This document shows, piece by piece, positions 1 through 5,748 of a stretch of 7,765 nt of DNA (within the stretch, counting starts at the first letter, position 1; every line of letters starts with the position of its first letter). The stretch comes from Euryarchaeota archaeon UBA549 (lineage in GTDB: Archaea; Thermoplasmatota; Poseidoniia; Poseidoniales; Poseidoniaceae). Location: positions 1-7,765 of the forward strand of contig DAGF01000103.1 of assembly GCA_002495645.1 (NCBI GenBank), written 5' to 3'. The notes under the pieces are model-generated. The model worked only from the letters and a program-made list of their open reading frames with translations. It ran no database searches and was not told the DNA's origin. The position numbers and the translations under genes were made by a program.

Positions 1-1
1 G

Positions 2-43
2 TTGCTTGGAAGTGCACTGTTCAAGTCCAAAGAAATCGAATGA
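2..43 (+). CDS. C-terminal end of an unidentified protein (partial)
   Basis: This is the last 13 codons of a gene that begins before the window. The frame reads LLGSALFKSKEIE and then stops with TGA at 41-43. The stop forms the start of a TGAGGTG ribosome-binding site for the next gene, whose ATG is at 53, the same arrangement as at two other junctions in this window. That fit is the main reason to read this frame as coding. Another frame is also open here, and the piece is too short to identify a family. Confidence 0.5.
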   Translation: MLGSALFKSKEIE

Positions 44-47
44 GGTG
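41..47 (+). promoter_or_regulatory. Shine-Dalgarno TGAGGTG fused to the upstream stop codon
   Basis: TGAGGTG lies 5 nt before the ATG at 53. Its first three bases are the stop codon of the preceding partial gene. It supports the 53 start and suggests translational coupling. Confidence 0.6.
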
Positions 48-52
48 GAACT

Positions 53-1270
53 ATGGACGAATCCATCTCCCTCAACACCTTCCAAGGCGACTTTTCCACC
101 ATGTGGAAACTTGGCATCCGCGAACCGCTGTGGCACATGACCTGGGACTGGTGGTGGTGGTTGGTCATGTTCGATGACCCAGAAGGCCAACGTTGGGGAA
201 AACAACTCATGGTGCTCTGGTCAACCAAAGACAACGATCGCGTCGAAGTCAACGGCACACCATGGCAGCCAAAAGGCCGACCGGGCGTTGACGGTGATGG
301 TGGAATGGTGATCGACGGCATGGTTTGTGCTTGGTGGTTTGACGGTCAGCGAATGCACGAGCCCTACATCAAGCGTACCTGCAACATGGTGGCCATGGCC
401 GATGACCATCCGGCTTGGCCTGTGTCGGTCAAAGAAATCAGCAAGGGACAGGGCGGCGGAGCGGTGGTGCCGCTTCTTCCCGACGACCTCTCCATGGGAC
501 TTCAAAGCGACAAGGGCTCATTTTGGTTGAACCTCCAAGGTGATAAACAGGCTGTGGAAAACGGCGCTCCCGCTTCCATGCAATTATCGCTGACCCCGTG
601 GAACCCTGCGATGTCGGTCGCTCGCCCTTCAACAGCCACGTATGCAGCCTCCATGGGCTACGACATCCTTCGCGTCCATGGCACAAGGGTCAGCGGCCAA
701 ATCGACGGCGATGACGTGACGGGGACGGCCTACTTTCAGAAGGTCTGTGTTCAAGCCCCCTCACCCCCGTGGTATTGGGGTGTCCTTCACTTCGAGGACG
801 GTTCGTACATGGATTGGTTTCTCCCACATCTCTCGCCGACCATGACGGCCCGAAACCCGCGCCCGTGGAAGAAAAGGGACATCCAACACATCGCCCTCTC
901 TCAAGGTGGTCTCTTCCACGATGCAAAGCATCAGCGTACCGAACGTTTTGCACGCGTAAAAGTGGAAAAAACCGTCTCGCATCGTCTTGAAGGAGGACAC
1001 GGTCAGAACCCCGGGGCACCCCTTCCCAGATTCAACGTCCACATGTGGAACGGTCGAACAAGCATCAAGTTGACCGTTGAAGCGGTCGATCGAGCACATT
1101 GGCACTTTGACCAACCCACCCGAGGTGGCCTTTGGTCTCACTTGACCTACAACGAGTATCCACTTGATGTTACACGACTGGAGATCGTTGATGAATTTGG
1201 CCGGCGAACACGCCAAGACTACGGCTGGGCACGGGGCAACGCCGAGCACGCTTGGGGCGTTTTACACTGA
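53..1270 (+). CDS. Tryptophan-rich hypothetical protein, possible CrtC/AttH-like lipocalin fold
   Basis: A 405-residue protein of unknown function. The start is fixed by the TGAGGTG ribosome-binding site 5 nt upstream. It is very rich in tryptophan, about 24 of 405 residues, with a WDWWWW run at 31-36. There is no signal peptide or convincing membrane helix. Residues about 205-260 have short glycine-punctuated beta-strands, then a tryptophan-rich strand (WYWGVLHFEDGS, 240-251) and MDWFLP. This resembles the middle of lipocalin-like hydroxyneurosporene synthase/AttH-type proteins, where a glycine-rich strand precedes a W-x-W-G motif. The C-terminal part (about 325-380) is also strand-rich. The lipocalin reading is pattern-based inference, so no enzymatic role is assigned. 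The gene directly follows another gene and is separated from the PH-domain membrane protein by 67 bp. Confidence 0.8.
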   Translation: MDESISLNTFQGDFSTMWKLGIREPLWHMTWDWWWWLVMFDDPEGQRWGKQLMVLWSTKDNDRVEVNGTPWQPKGRPGVDGDGGMVIDGMVCAWWFDGQRMHEPYIKRTCNMVAMADDHPAWPVSVKEISKGQGGGAVVPLLPDDLSMGLQSDKGSFWLNLQGDKQAVENGAPASMQLSLTPWNPAMSVARPSTATYAASMGYDILRVHGTRVSGQIDGDDVTGTAYFQKVCVQAPSPPWYWGVLHFEDGSYMDWFLPHLSPTMTARNPRPWKKRDIQHIALSQGGLFHDAKHQRTERFARVKVEKTVSHRLEGGHGQNPGAPLPRFNVHMWNGRTSIKLTVEAVDRAHWHFDQPTRGGLWSHLTYNEYPLDVTRLEIVDEFGRRTRQDYGWARGNAEHAWGVLH

Positions 1271-1290
1271 TTTATTGGAAACTCAGCGGG

Positions 1291-1303
1291 GGAAGTTATT
1301 TCA
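1291..1303 (+). promoter_or_regulatory. Possible archaeal BRE/TATA promoter for the PH-domain gene
   Basis: The 67-bp gap after the first large gene contains GGAAG followed by TTATTTC. It is centred about 39 bp before the ATG at 1338, which would leave a short leader holding the ribosome-binding site. The match to a TATA box is weak. Nothing else is visible in this gap. Confidence 0.3.
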
Positions 1304-1325
1304 CTCACCTTGTAACATACAAGAC

Positions 1326-1330
1326 TGAGG
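1326..1330 (+). promoter_or_regulatory. Shine-Dalgarno TGAGG
   Basis: TGAGGAC (1326-1332) ends 5 nt before the ATG at 1338, the same spacing as at 41-47. Here TGA is not the stop of the previous gene, which ends at 1270. Confidence 0.5.
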
Positions 1331-1337
1331 ACCGAGC

Positions 1338-2393
1338 ATGAGCGAGGAACAAGCAGCCGAAGAAGTCGCCGAAGAACCAACTGAGGTGCCCAAGGAAGAG
1401 GTCTCCACAGATGATGGCTCAAGGGATAAATATCGACTCATCGCAGGTGAAGAAATCCTCGAGAACGGCGTGGCTCGCCCAAGCACCTTGGCCTTCCTGG
1501 GCATGTATGTGCTTGGAGGTCTGGTCTTTGGCGTTCACATGTTGTTCGCCAACGGTCTCAATCCGGCTGATGATGCCTCCTTCTTGCTGAAGTTCACGGC
1601 GAAACTCATCGAGGTCACCAGCTGGGAAAGCCTGCCAATTGGCTTCGTGCTCACGATGGGGTTCCTCACCTGGGCCAACCGCATGCTCAACATCTCAACT
1701 TCGGGCCGTTGGGTCACCATCGCCATGCTCGGTGCAACCTTCCTTCCGCTCATCATCACTGCAGACAACCTCATCAGCGCCATCGCAGGATTGTTTGGCG
1801 CAGAGGAAGGAGCGTTTGACTTCATCCCGTTCAATTCCTACAACTACTTTGTCGCAGGCCTCACATTCACGTTGCTCTTCTGGGCCTTGACCTACAAGTA
1901 TCAGCGAAGTTTTTCCTACGTGGTCACCACCAATGCCATCATTTACCACCATGGGTTCTTACTGTCCCGGTCCCACCGTCGCATTCTCTTCGACCGCATC
2001 TCCGAAGTGATGGTCGAACGCACGCCAATGGGCACCATGCTCGGCTACGCTACGGTGACCATCATGACCGACTCAGGCATTGGTTTGATGGAAGAAACGG
2101 TGGGCGTAAGTGCAGGTGCAAGTGGGGCTGCTCTCCCTGGCACCAAGGCCAGCGCAGATGATTCCACCACAGACAAAGTTCGAAAGGGCGTTTTCCGTTC
2201 ACTCTTCGCTTTCTTGACCTACCAGCGAACAACCCGACGTGTCGACCACGACCCACGGCACTGCTTCTACAAGATACGCAAGTGGGAGGACATCAAGATG
2301 ATGCTCAATGAGATGCACCGAAAGCACTCGCAGTCCAACATGCTCGAAGACATCAAGGCCGCACTCACCAACGATGCAGAAAGCGAATCCTGA
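1338..2393 (+). CDS. Membrane protein with bacterial-type PH (bPH2/YdbS-like) domain
   Basis: A 351-residue integral membrane protein. Residues 1-29 form a glutamate-rich cytosolic tail. Probable membrane helices lie at about 51-70, 99-117, 125-151 and 168-187. Straight after the last helix comes a PH-like domain of the bPH2/YdbS type: FSYVVTTNAIIYHHGFL (192-208), then RRILFDRISEVMVERTPMG (214-232) and the strand YATVTIMT. This is the family pattern of 'Y-x-v-T-n-..-G', then 'i-x-y-d-r-I-..-v'. The domain seems to be split by a small-residue-rich linker (about 253-282, Gly/Ala/Ser/Asp) and to finish with DPRHCFYKIRKWEDIK (305-320). Family members are membrane proteins of largely unknown role, so its function here is unknown. 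It is probably cotranscribed with the next gene after a 64-bp gap. Confidence 0.9.
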   Translation: MSEEQAAEEVAEEPTEVPKEEVSTDDGSRDKYRLIAGEEILENGVARPSTLAFLGMYVLGGLVFGVHMLFANGLNPADDASFLLKFTAKLIEVTSWESLPIGFVLTMGFLTWANRMLNISTSGRWVTIAMLGATFLPLIITADNLISAIAGLFGAEEGAFDFIPFNSYNYFVAGLTFTLLFWALTYKYQRSFSYVVTTNAIIYHHGFLLSRSHRRILFDRISEVMVERTPMGTMLGYATVTIMTDSGIGLMEETVGVSAGASGAALPGTKASADDSTTDKVRKGVFRSLFAFLTYQRTTRRVDHDPRHCFYKIRKWEDIKMMLNEMHRKHSQSNMLEDIKAALTNDAESES

Positions 2394-2402
2394 GAGCAAC
2401 GG

Positions 2403-2443
2403 CGCTTGAGCGAGCCTTGAAAAGCCGAATCGGCTACGCAAGG
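2403..2443 (+). repeat. Nested inverted repeats in the intergenic gap
   Basis: The 64-bp gap between the PH-domain gene and the helical-protein gene holds a perfect odd-centred palindrome, AGCCGA-a-TCGGCT (2423-2435). It is flanked by CCTTG (2415-2419) and CAAGG (2439-2443), which would extend the stem across a symmetric 3x3 internal loop. A second small inverted repeat, CGCT-tg-AGCG (2403-2412), precedes it. No T-run follows, so it is not an ordinary terminator. It may be an RNA leader structure or an operator. Confidence 0.45.
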
Positions 2444-2457
2444 TTGGAGAAGAGAAC

Positions 2458-2976
2458 ATGGTTGAAGAATTGTTGGAGAAACCCATCGCTTTGTTCCGTG
2501 AGGGCAACATTGACGGTGCGCTTGAAGACTTGGATGCAAAAATAAGCAGCCATGCGGATGTTCCCCAACTCCACCACATGTGGGCCGAGTTTGCCAACAT
2601 GAAGAACATGGATGCTCAGGACGATGTCATTCCCGGACGAAAGATCATGAACGCCTACAAGAAGGCCATGGAGCTCGATGAAGAGAACATGGAGTACATC
2701 GCTGACTTCGCCTCGTTTGCTCTTGAATGCCGACGTATCCCCGTGGCCGTCAAGGAATTCCAACGCTACGCACGACGCCTGGAGTTGGAAGACATCCCCG
2801 TGGACGAGGTCCTTTTCACCGCCAGCCGAAACTTGGTTGACGCCATTGAAGTGATGGACCCGAGTCGTCAGGCACCAATGATTCAACCGTGGCTCAAGCA
2901 GGCTTTGGAGTGGGCTGTTGGCGCACTCGGATTTTCCACCGAAGACGCCGTCGCCACCCTCACTTCAGATGAATGA
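2458..2976 (+). CDS. Small all-helical TPR-like protein, unknown function
   Basis: A 172-residue soluble protein with no membrane segment or signal peptide. The whole chain looks alpha-helical. Residues 4-30 (LFREGNIDGALEDLDAKI) and 62-110 (MNAYKKAMELDEENMEYIAD, then FALECRRIPVAVKEFQRYARR) have the spacing of tetratricopeptide repeats: an A-x-x-L/A-D core followed by a second helix with A and F/Y. Such repeats usually mediate protein-protein contact. The repeats are degenerate and the family is not recognised. The ATG at 2458 has GGAG 8 nt upstream and no in-frame ATG before the preceding stop. It sits 12 bp before truA, with its own stop codon inside the truA ribosome-binding site, so the two are almost certainly cotranscribed. 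That pairing does not prove a role in tRNA modification. Confidence 0.85.
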   Translation: MVEELLEKPIALFREGNIDGALEDLDAKISSHADVPQLHHMWAEFANMKNMDAQDDVIPGRKIMNAYKKAMELDEENMEYIADFASFALECRRIPVAVKEFQRYARRLELEDIPVDEVLFTASRNLVDAIEVMDPSRQAPMIQPWLKQALEWAVGALGFSTEDAVATLTSDE

Positions 2977-2980
2977 GGAG
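2974..2980 (+). promoter_or_regulatory. Shine-Dalgarno TGAGGAG fused to the upstream stop codon
   Basis: TGAGGAG ends 8 nt before the TTG start of truA. Its TGA is the stop codon of the helical protein gene. This site decides the non-ATG start of truA. Confidence 0.65.
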
Positions 2981-2988
2981 AGGGTGCT

Positions 2989-3903
2989 TTGACCGATAAG
3001 GTCCGGTTATTCTTTCGCATCGGTTACCTTGGTGATGCCTTTCACGGCAGTCAAATCCAGCCGGATGTTCGCACCGTCCAAGGTGAACTCATCCGTGTCT
3101 TCAGGTCGCTTAAGTGGCTGACTGGACCGAAAGAAGACCAGTTGCTCGTCCTCTCGAGTCGCACCGATGCAGGTGTCCATGTTAGAATCAACGGCGGCAT
3201 CGTGGATTTGGACCGGCCGTTGTGGGAAGCCCTCTCGCCCCGCAAGATGATTCGGGCTGTTGACGACCGTCTTGACAGCAACATCGCTTTTCTCACGGTG
3301 GAGGAAGTTGAATCCTCCTTCAACCCCCGAATGGCCTTGCACCGAACCTACCGCTACAGGTTGGAGGCCATGGAATTCTGGGTAGAACCCGACCATGAGG
3401 CGTTCCGCCGCTGGTTGGACCTCTTTGTGGGCACCTATGATGCCAGAAACTTTGCACGTTTGGAAGAAGGAAAAAACCCGGTTCGAACCGTGCTTGAAAC
3501 CAAACCATGGATGGATGGAGAGCGCTTGATCGGCTTCGAGGTCACCGGCGAGGCCTTCCTTTGGAATCAAGTGCGTCGCATGGCCAATGCACTGTTCCGC
3601 CTCGCCGTAGGTGAGCTTGATGAAAACGAGATTTGCGAAGCGATTGAACAGCCCATGGTTCCCGTTGATTTTGGCGTCGCACCGCCCGAGTGGTTGGTGT
3701 TGTGGGGCGTCGCTTGGGAACGCGCTCCACTGCCGGAGGAAAGCCACAGCACGGTCTTTTCTGCACCGCCCACTGGAAGAACGGCTGAGCGAACACGAAA
3801 CGGACGGTGGCGGCAAGCCGCTCAGCATGAATTGAAGAGCATGCTCTACAATGAATGGGCAGAGATCGGTACGCTTCCCGTCGTCTATCACCGCTCACAG
3901 TGA
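2989..3903 (+). CDS. truA: tRNA pseudouridine synthase TruA
   Basis: A 304-residue cytosolic enzyme of the TruA family. Members isomerise uridines around positions 38-40 of the tRNA anticodon stem-loop to pseudouridine; TruA is the bacterial member and Pus3 the eukaryotic one. The catalytic motif SSRTDAGVHV (57-65) contains the nucleophilic Asp60. The conserved tyrosine region HRTYRYRL (118-125) and the C-terminal motif FLWNQVRRM (190-198) are present. The start is a TTG placed after GAGGAG at 2975-2980. No in-frame ATG occurs before residue 87, which is past the catalytic motif, so TTG is well supported. Family members usually have roughly 250-280 residues. Here residues about 246-304 form an extra polar tail that I do not recognise. 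The gene ends tail to tail with ribK, overlapping it by 9 bp. Confidence 0.95.
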   Translation: MTDKVRLFFRIGYLGDAFHGSQIQPDVRTVQGELIRVFRSLKWLTGPKEDQLLVLSSRTDAGVHVRINGGIVDLDRPLWEALSPRKMIRAVDDRLDSNIAFLTVEEVESSFNPRMALHRTYRYRLEAMEFWVEPDHEAFRRWLDLFVGTYDARNFARLEEGKNPVRTVLETKPWMDGERLIGFEVTGEAFLWNQVRRMANALFRLAVGELDENEICEAIEQPMVPVDFGVAPPEWLVLWGVAWERAPLPEESHSTVFSAPPTGRTAERTRNGRWRQAAQHELKSMLYNEWAEIGTLPVVYHRSQ

Positions 3904-4392
3904 AATGGTGATGTGGTCACCGTCGCTGAGTTGCAGGTGCTCCCTGAGAAAAGCGGTGGAAATGACCTCAACCACGTCCACATGGCGAGTCAAATCAGGA
4001 ATCAGCACGGCGCATTCAATGCTTTTTTCACCGTGGTGAATAACCCCTTTGAAAGCTGAAGCACCACCGAACGAGACCCCGTCTCGCAGAAATCCGCGAA
4101 TCCGGATGCGTTCGTAGTTCGCCACGTCGAGCGTTTTTGCATGGGCTCGTGCTTCTTCTGGTGCATCGAGTGTATCGATGCCTGCTTTTTGGCGGAGGGC
4201 GATGTAATGGCTGAACAGGGATTCATCAATTTGGATGTTCAGTGTACCCGGCCACGCCGTGTTACCAAGAACGGTTCTGAACTGGTCCTGGTAGTGAGGC
4301 TGGGCCATGAAGACATGGGCGCGACCTAACCCGCTGCTCACCGTTCCTGAGAGTTCCATATCCACAGGGCAGTGGCCTTCCTTTATGAGCAT
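3895..4392 (-). CDS. ribK: CTP-dependent riboflavin kinase (archaeal, DUF120)
   Basis: Archaeal riboflavin kinase, which phosphorylates riboflavin to FMN using CTP rather than ATP (known for the Methanocaldococcus enzyme). Numbering from the ATG at 4392 (165 residues), the family landmarks are in order: GTVSSGLG (16-23), PGTLN (48-52), FGGA (108-111), the proline-threonine motif PDLTRH (132-137), and the C-terminal LREHLQLSDGDHI (149-161). There is no N-terminal helix-turn-helix fusion, so this is the stand-alone form. A longer reading from the ATG at 4419 would add MKSSKSDER. I prefer 4392 because the extra residues are low-complexity and because a TATA-like element is centred 26 bp upstream of it. 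The promoter region is shared with the divergent gene at 4444. The 3' end overlaps truA by 9 bp on the opposite strand. Confidence 0.93.
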   Translation of the reverse strand: MLIKEGHCPVDMELSGTVSSGLGRAHVFMAQPHYQDQFRTVLGNTAWPGTLNIQIDESLFSHYIALRQKAGIDTLDAPEEARAHAKTLDVANYERIRIRGFLRDGVSFGGASAFKGVIHHGEKSIECAVLIPDLTRHVDVVEVISTAFLREHLQLSDGDHITISL

Positions 4393-4414
4393 GCGTTCAT
4401 CACTCTTTGAACTC

Positions 4415-4421
4415 TTCATAA
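4415..4421. promoter_or_regulatory. Shared TATA-like element between ribK and the divergent gene
   Basis: TTCATAA (TTATGAA on the other strand) is centred at 4418. That is 26 bp from the ribK ATG at 4392 and 26 bp from the opposite ATG at 4444, the distance expected between an archaeal TATA box and a leaderless start. The forward ATG has no Shine-Dalgarno sequence and the ribK ATG at most a poor one, which fits leaderless transcripts in both directions. If ribK instead starts at 4419, the element lies inside its first codons. Confidence 0.4.
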
Positions 4422-4443
4422 GGGGTCATGGATTTGGTCTTGT

Positions 4444-4887
4444 ATGACCGAAGACAACGGAAAGGACGACGCCAAATCAAGCGACGATGCACCGACCGAA
4501 GAAGAGGCGTTGAGGGAAGACATGGAGGAATTCGTGCTGGCTCTGAACCGCTTTGTTCACCTTGTAGAGGGCATGGATTGGCCTGACAACTTCCAACTCG
4601 CAAAGGACCAACAGCACTGCTTTCACGTGTTCCGGTCCTTTTGGCGCCAACGCATGCGTCAACGACGCGAAAACATTGAGCGTGGGCGACATGACGATGT
4701 GCGTTTTCAAGGCATGAGCAAAGAGGATGTTCGGCGCTTCTTCCGCAACCGATTCAGTCGAGAATTCTTCGGCGATGAAGACCAAGCAACTCTGAACATT
4801 GACCCTGAGGAACATCAACCCGACGAGGAGCACACGGATGAAGCGGCAAAGGAACGCCAGCAACGCTTCAGAGATGAGTGGGAATAA
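4444..4887 (+). CDS. Small charged hypothetical protein
   Basis: A 147-residue soluble protein, family not recognised. It has an acidic N-terminus (1-30, rich in Asp/Glu), a hydrophobic helix-prone stretch (28-45, FVLALNRFVHLVEGMDWP), a strongly basic segment (64-108, with RQRMRQRRENIERGR and VRRFFRNRFSREFF), and an acidic C-terminal tail (110-147) ending RFRDEWE. No catalytic motif or metal ligand set is visible. The acidic-basic-acidic layout could suit nucleic-acid or protein binding, but this is speculation. An antisense reading of similar length exists and was rejected. There is no Shine-Dalgarno sequence, and a TATA-like element 26 bp upstream suggests a leaderless mRNA. Its stop lies 5 bp from the stop of the convergent minus-strand gene. 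Confidence 0.75.
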   Translation: MTEDNGKDDAKSSDDAPTEEEALREDMEEFVLALNRFVHLVEGMDWPDNFQLAKDQQHCFHVFRSFWRQRMRQRRENIERGRHDDVRFQGMSKEDVRRFFRNRFSREFFGDEDQATLNIDPEEHQPDEEHTDEAAKERQQRFRDEWE

Positions 4888-4892
4888 CCGCT

Positions 4893-5381
4893 TCACTGAC
4901 GAAGGCCTGTGGCGAAAGCGAGAAACTCTACCGAGGATGTCTTGTTGTTGTTGTTTTTCGCGAACGAAACGGTCGACGTTTCAATACGGATGTTCACCAC
5001 AGAAGAGCAGCCCAAGGCTTTGGCCTGTTGGTTGAGGCGCAACAGCACTTCGCGACGACCGTAGTCAAGGACAACATCGTAGGAGTGAAGACGACCGCCG
5101 AACAAGCTCCTGAGCCACATGAAGAAGATTTGACCCCACGAGGGGCCGACGCAGATGCTCACATGGAGCAGCGTTGAAGATTCTGCGGCCATGGAGGTCA
5201 TGGAGGACGACGTGGAGAGGTGCTTGTCGCTTTGGAGCATCTTCCCATCTTGCTTCTCGTTTTCCAAAAGGGCGCTCATCAAGCGATTTTGATACCAGTT
5301 CCCGATGGCCCACGATAATGTTGGGAGGACGAAAATGGTCAATATCGGTATGATGATGTACACCACGATGAAGACATCCAT
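4893..5381 (-). CDS. Membrane-anchored YbjQ-like (UPF0145) protein
   Basis: A 162-residue protein. One strong membrane helix at about residues 4-26 (VFIVVYIIIPILTIFVLP) is followed by a polar linker rich in Ser/Lys/Glu (30-68) and a C-terminal domain (about 70-160) that aligns by eye with the YbjQ/UPF0145 protein encoded just upstream. Matching points are LFGGRLHSY against LVGGELKQY, the R-E-x-x-x-R-x-x-x-Q-A helix, and LGCSSVVNIRIETSTV against MGANAIVNVRFATSNV. The family's Gly-Ala-Asn-Ala turn is replaced by Gly-Cys-Ser-Ser, and the final GTAV becomes ATGL, so the domain is diverged. A run of four Asn (143-146) lies in the last loop. The start follows a TGAGGCG ribosome-binding site overlapping the upstream stop, and the 9-bp gap implies coexpression. 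Function is unknown. The family carries a putative heavy-metal-binding label that is not proven. Confidence 0.85.
   Translation of the reverse strand: MDVFIVVYIIIPILTIFVLPTLSWAIGNWYQNRLMSALLENEKQDGKMLQSDKHLSTSSSMTSMAAESSTLLHVSICVGPSWGQIFFMWLRSLFGGRLHSYDVVLDYGRREVLLRLNQQAKALGCSSVVNIRIETSTVSFAKNNNNKTSSVEFLAFATGLRQ
4942..4957 (+). terminator. T-rich tract, possible archaeal terminator for the forward transcript
   Basis: Four TTG repeats followed by TTTTT begin 55 bp beyond the stop of the 4444-4887 gene. Archaeal RNA polymerase can terminate at T-rich non-template tracts without a hairpin. On the opposite strand the same bases encode Asn143-146 of the membrane YbjQ-like protein. Confidence 0.3.
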
Positions 5382-5386
5382 GCGAA

Positions 5387-5393
5387 CGCCTCA
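5387..5393 (-). promoter_or_regulatory. Shine-Dalgarno TGAGGCG fused to the upstream stop codon
   Basis: On the minus strand, TGAGGCG ends 5 nt before the ATG at 5381. Its TGA is the stop codon of the YbjQ gene. It supports both gene ends and coupling of the two YbjQ-like genes. Confidence 0.55.
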
Positions 5394-5726
5394 CTGGACA
5401 ACAACAGCGGTTCCGTAGCAGAACAACTCCGAGGCACCCGAAGCAACGTTGGAGGTGGCGAAGCGGACGTTCACGATAGCGTTGGCCCCCATCTGGTTGG
5501 CTTGCAACATCATTCGCTGGATGGCTTCATTTCGTGATTCGTTCAACAACTCGGTGTATTGTTTGAGTTCGCCACCAACCAAATTCTTGAATCCTGCAAA
5601 AATATCCTTTCCGATGTGCTTGGCACGAACGGTTGAACCGGTGACCAAACCAAGGGAATTCACGATCGTCTTGCCGGGGATGGTCTCAACATTGGACATG
5701 TGCATCGAGATGGTAGCGGGCTGCAT
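5391..5726 (-). CDS. YbjQ/UPF0145 family protein (putative heavy-metal-binding domain)
   Basis: A 111-residue soluble protein with the full UPF0145 (YbjQ, formerly DUF74) pattern: TIPGKTIVNSLGLVTGSTV (15-33), GKDIFAGFKNLVGGELKQY (39-57), the helix SRNEAIQRMMLQANQMGANA (64-83), IVNVRFATSNV, and the terminal YGTAV (104-108). Bacterial members are about 105 residues and form ring-shaped oligomers; a heavy-metal role is only proposed. The reading frame is open back to an ATG at 5780, but that extension is Cys-rich and unlike the family. I chose the ATG at 5726 because it has a TATA-like element about 27 bp upstream and no Shine-Dalgarno sequence (leaderless). The ATGs at 5705 and 5699 are alternatives closer to the usual family start. 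It lies downstream of pheS, separated by a probable terminator, and directly before its membrane-bound paralogue. Confidence 0.9.
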   Translation of the reverse strand: MQPATISMHMSNVETIPGKTIVNSLGLVTGSTVRAKHIGKDIFAGFKNLVGGELKQYTELLNESRNEAIQRMMLQANQMGANAIVNVRFATSNVASGASELFCYGTAVVVQ

Positions 5727-5748
5727 GGTTAGGTGGATGGGAAAGCAC

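Noticed and set aside
149..160. (TGG)4 trinucleotide run
   Set aside because: It is simply the codons for four consecutive Trp in a Trp-rich protein. It is too short to call a repeat element.
761..1249. A 162-codon minus-strand frame inside the tryptophan-rich gene
   Set aside because: It has no start signal, family motif or plausible composition, and is fully contained in a 405-codon gene with a good ribosome-binding site.
2434..2886. A 150-codon minus-strand frame covering the helical protein gene
   Set aside because: The forward gene has a coherent helical pattern and tight operon spacing with truA. The antisense product looks random.
3007..3891. A 294-codon open frame antisense to truA
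   Set aside because: truA has clear family motifs on the forward strand across the same bases. The antisense product has no recognisable domain and is a by-product of codon bias.
4477..4896. A 139-codon minus-strand frame opposite the 4444-4887 gene, with an apparently hydrophobic N-terminus
   Set aside because: The hydrophobicity simply mirrors the acidic codons of the forward gene. It would also overlap the stop of the minus-strand gene at 4893. The forward reading has the more natural protein composition and a plausible promoter, although neither has a known family.
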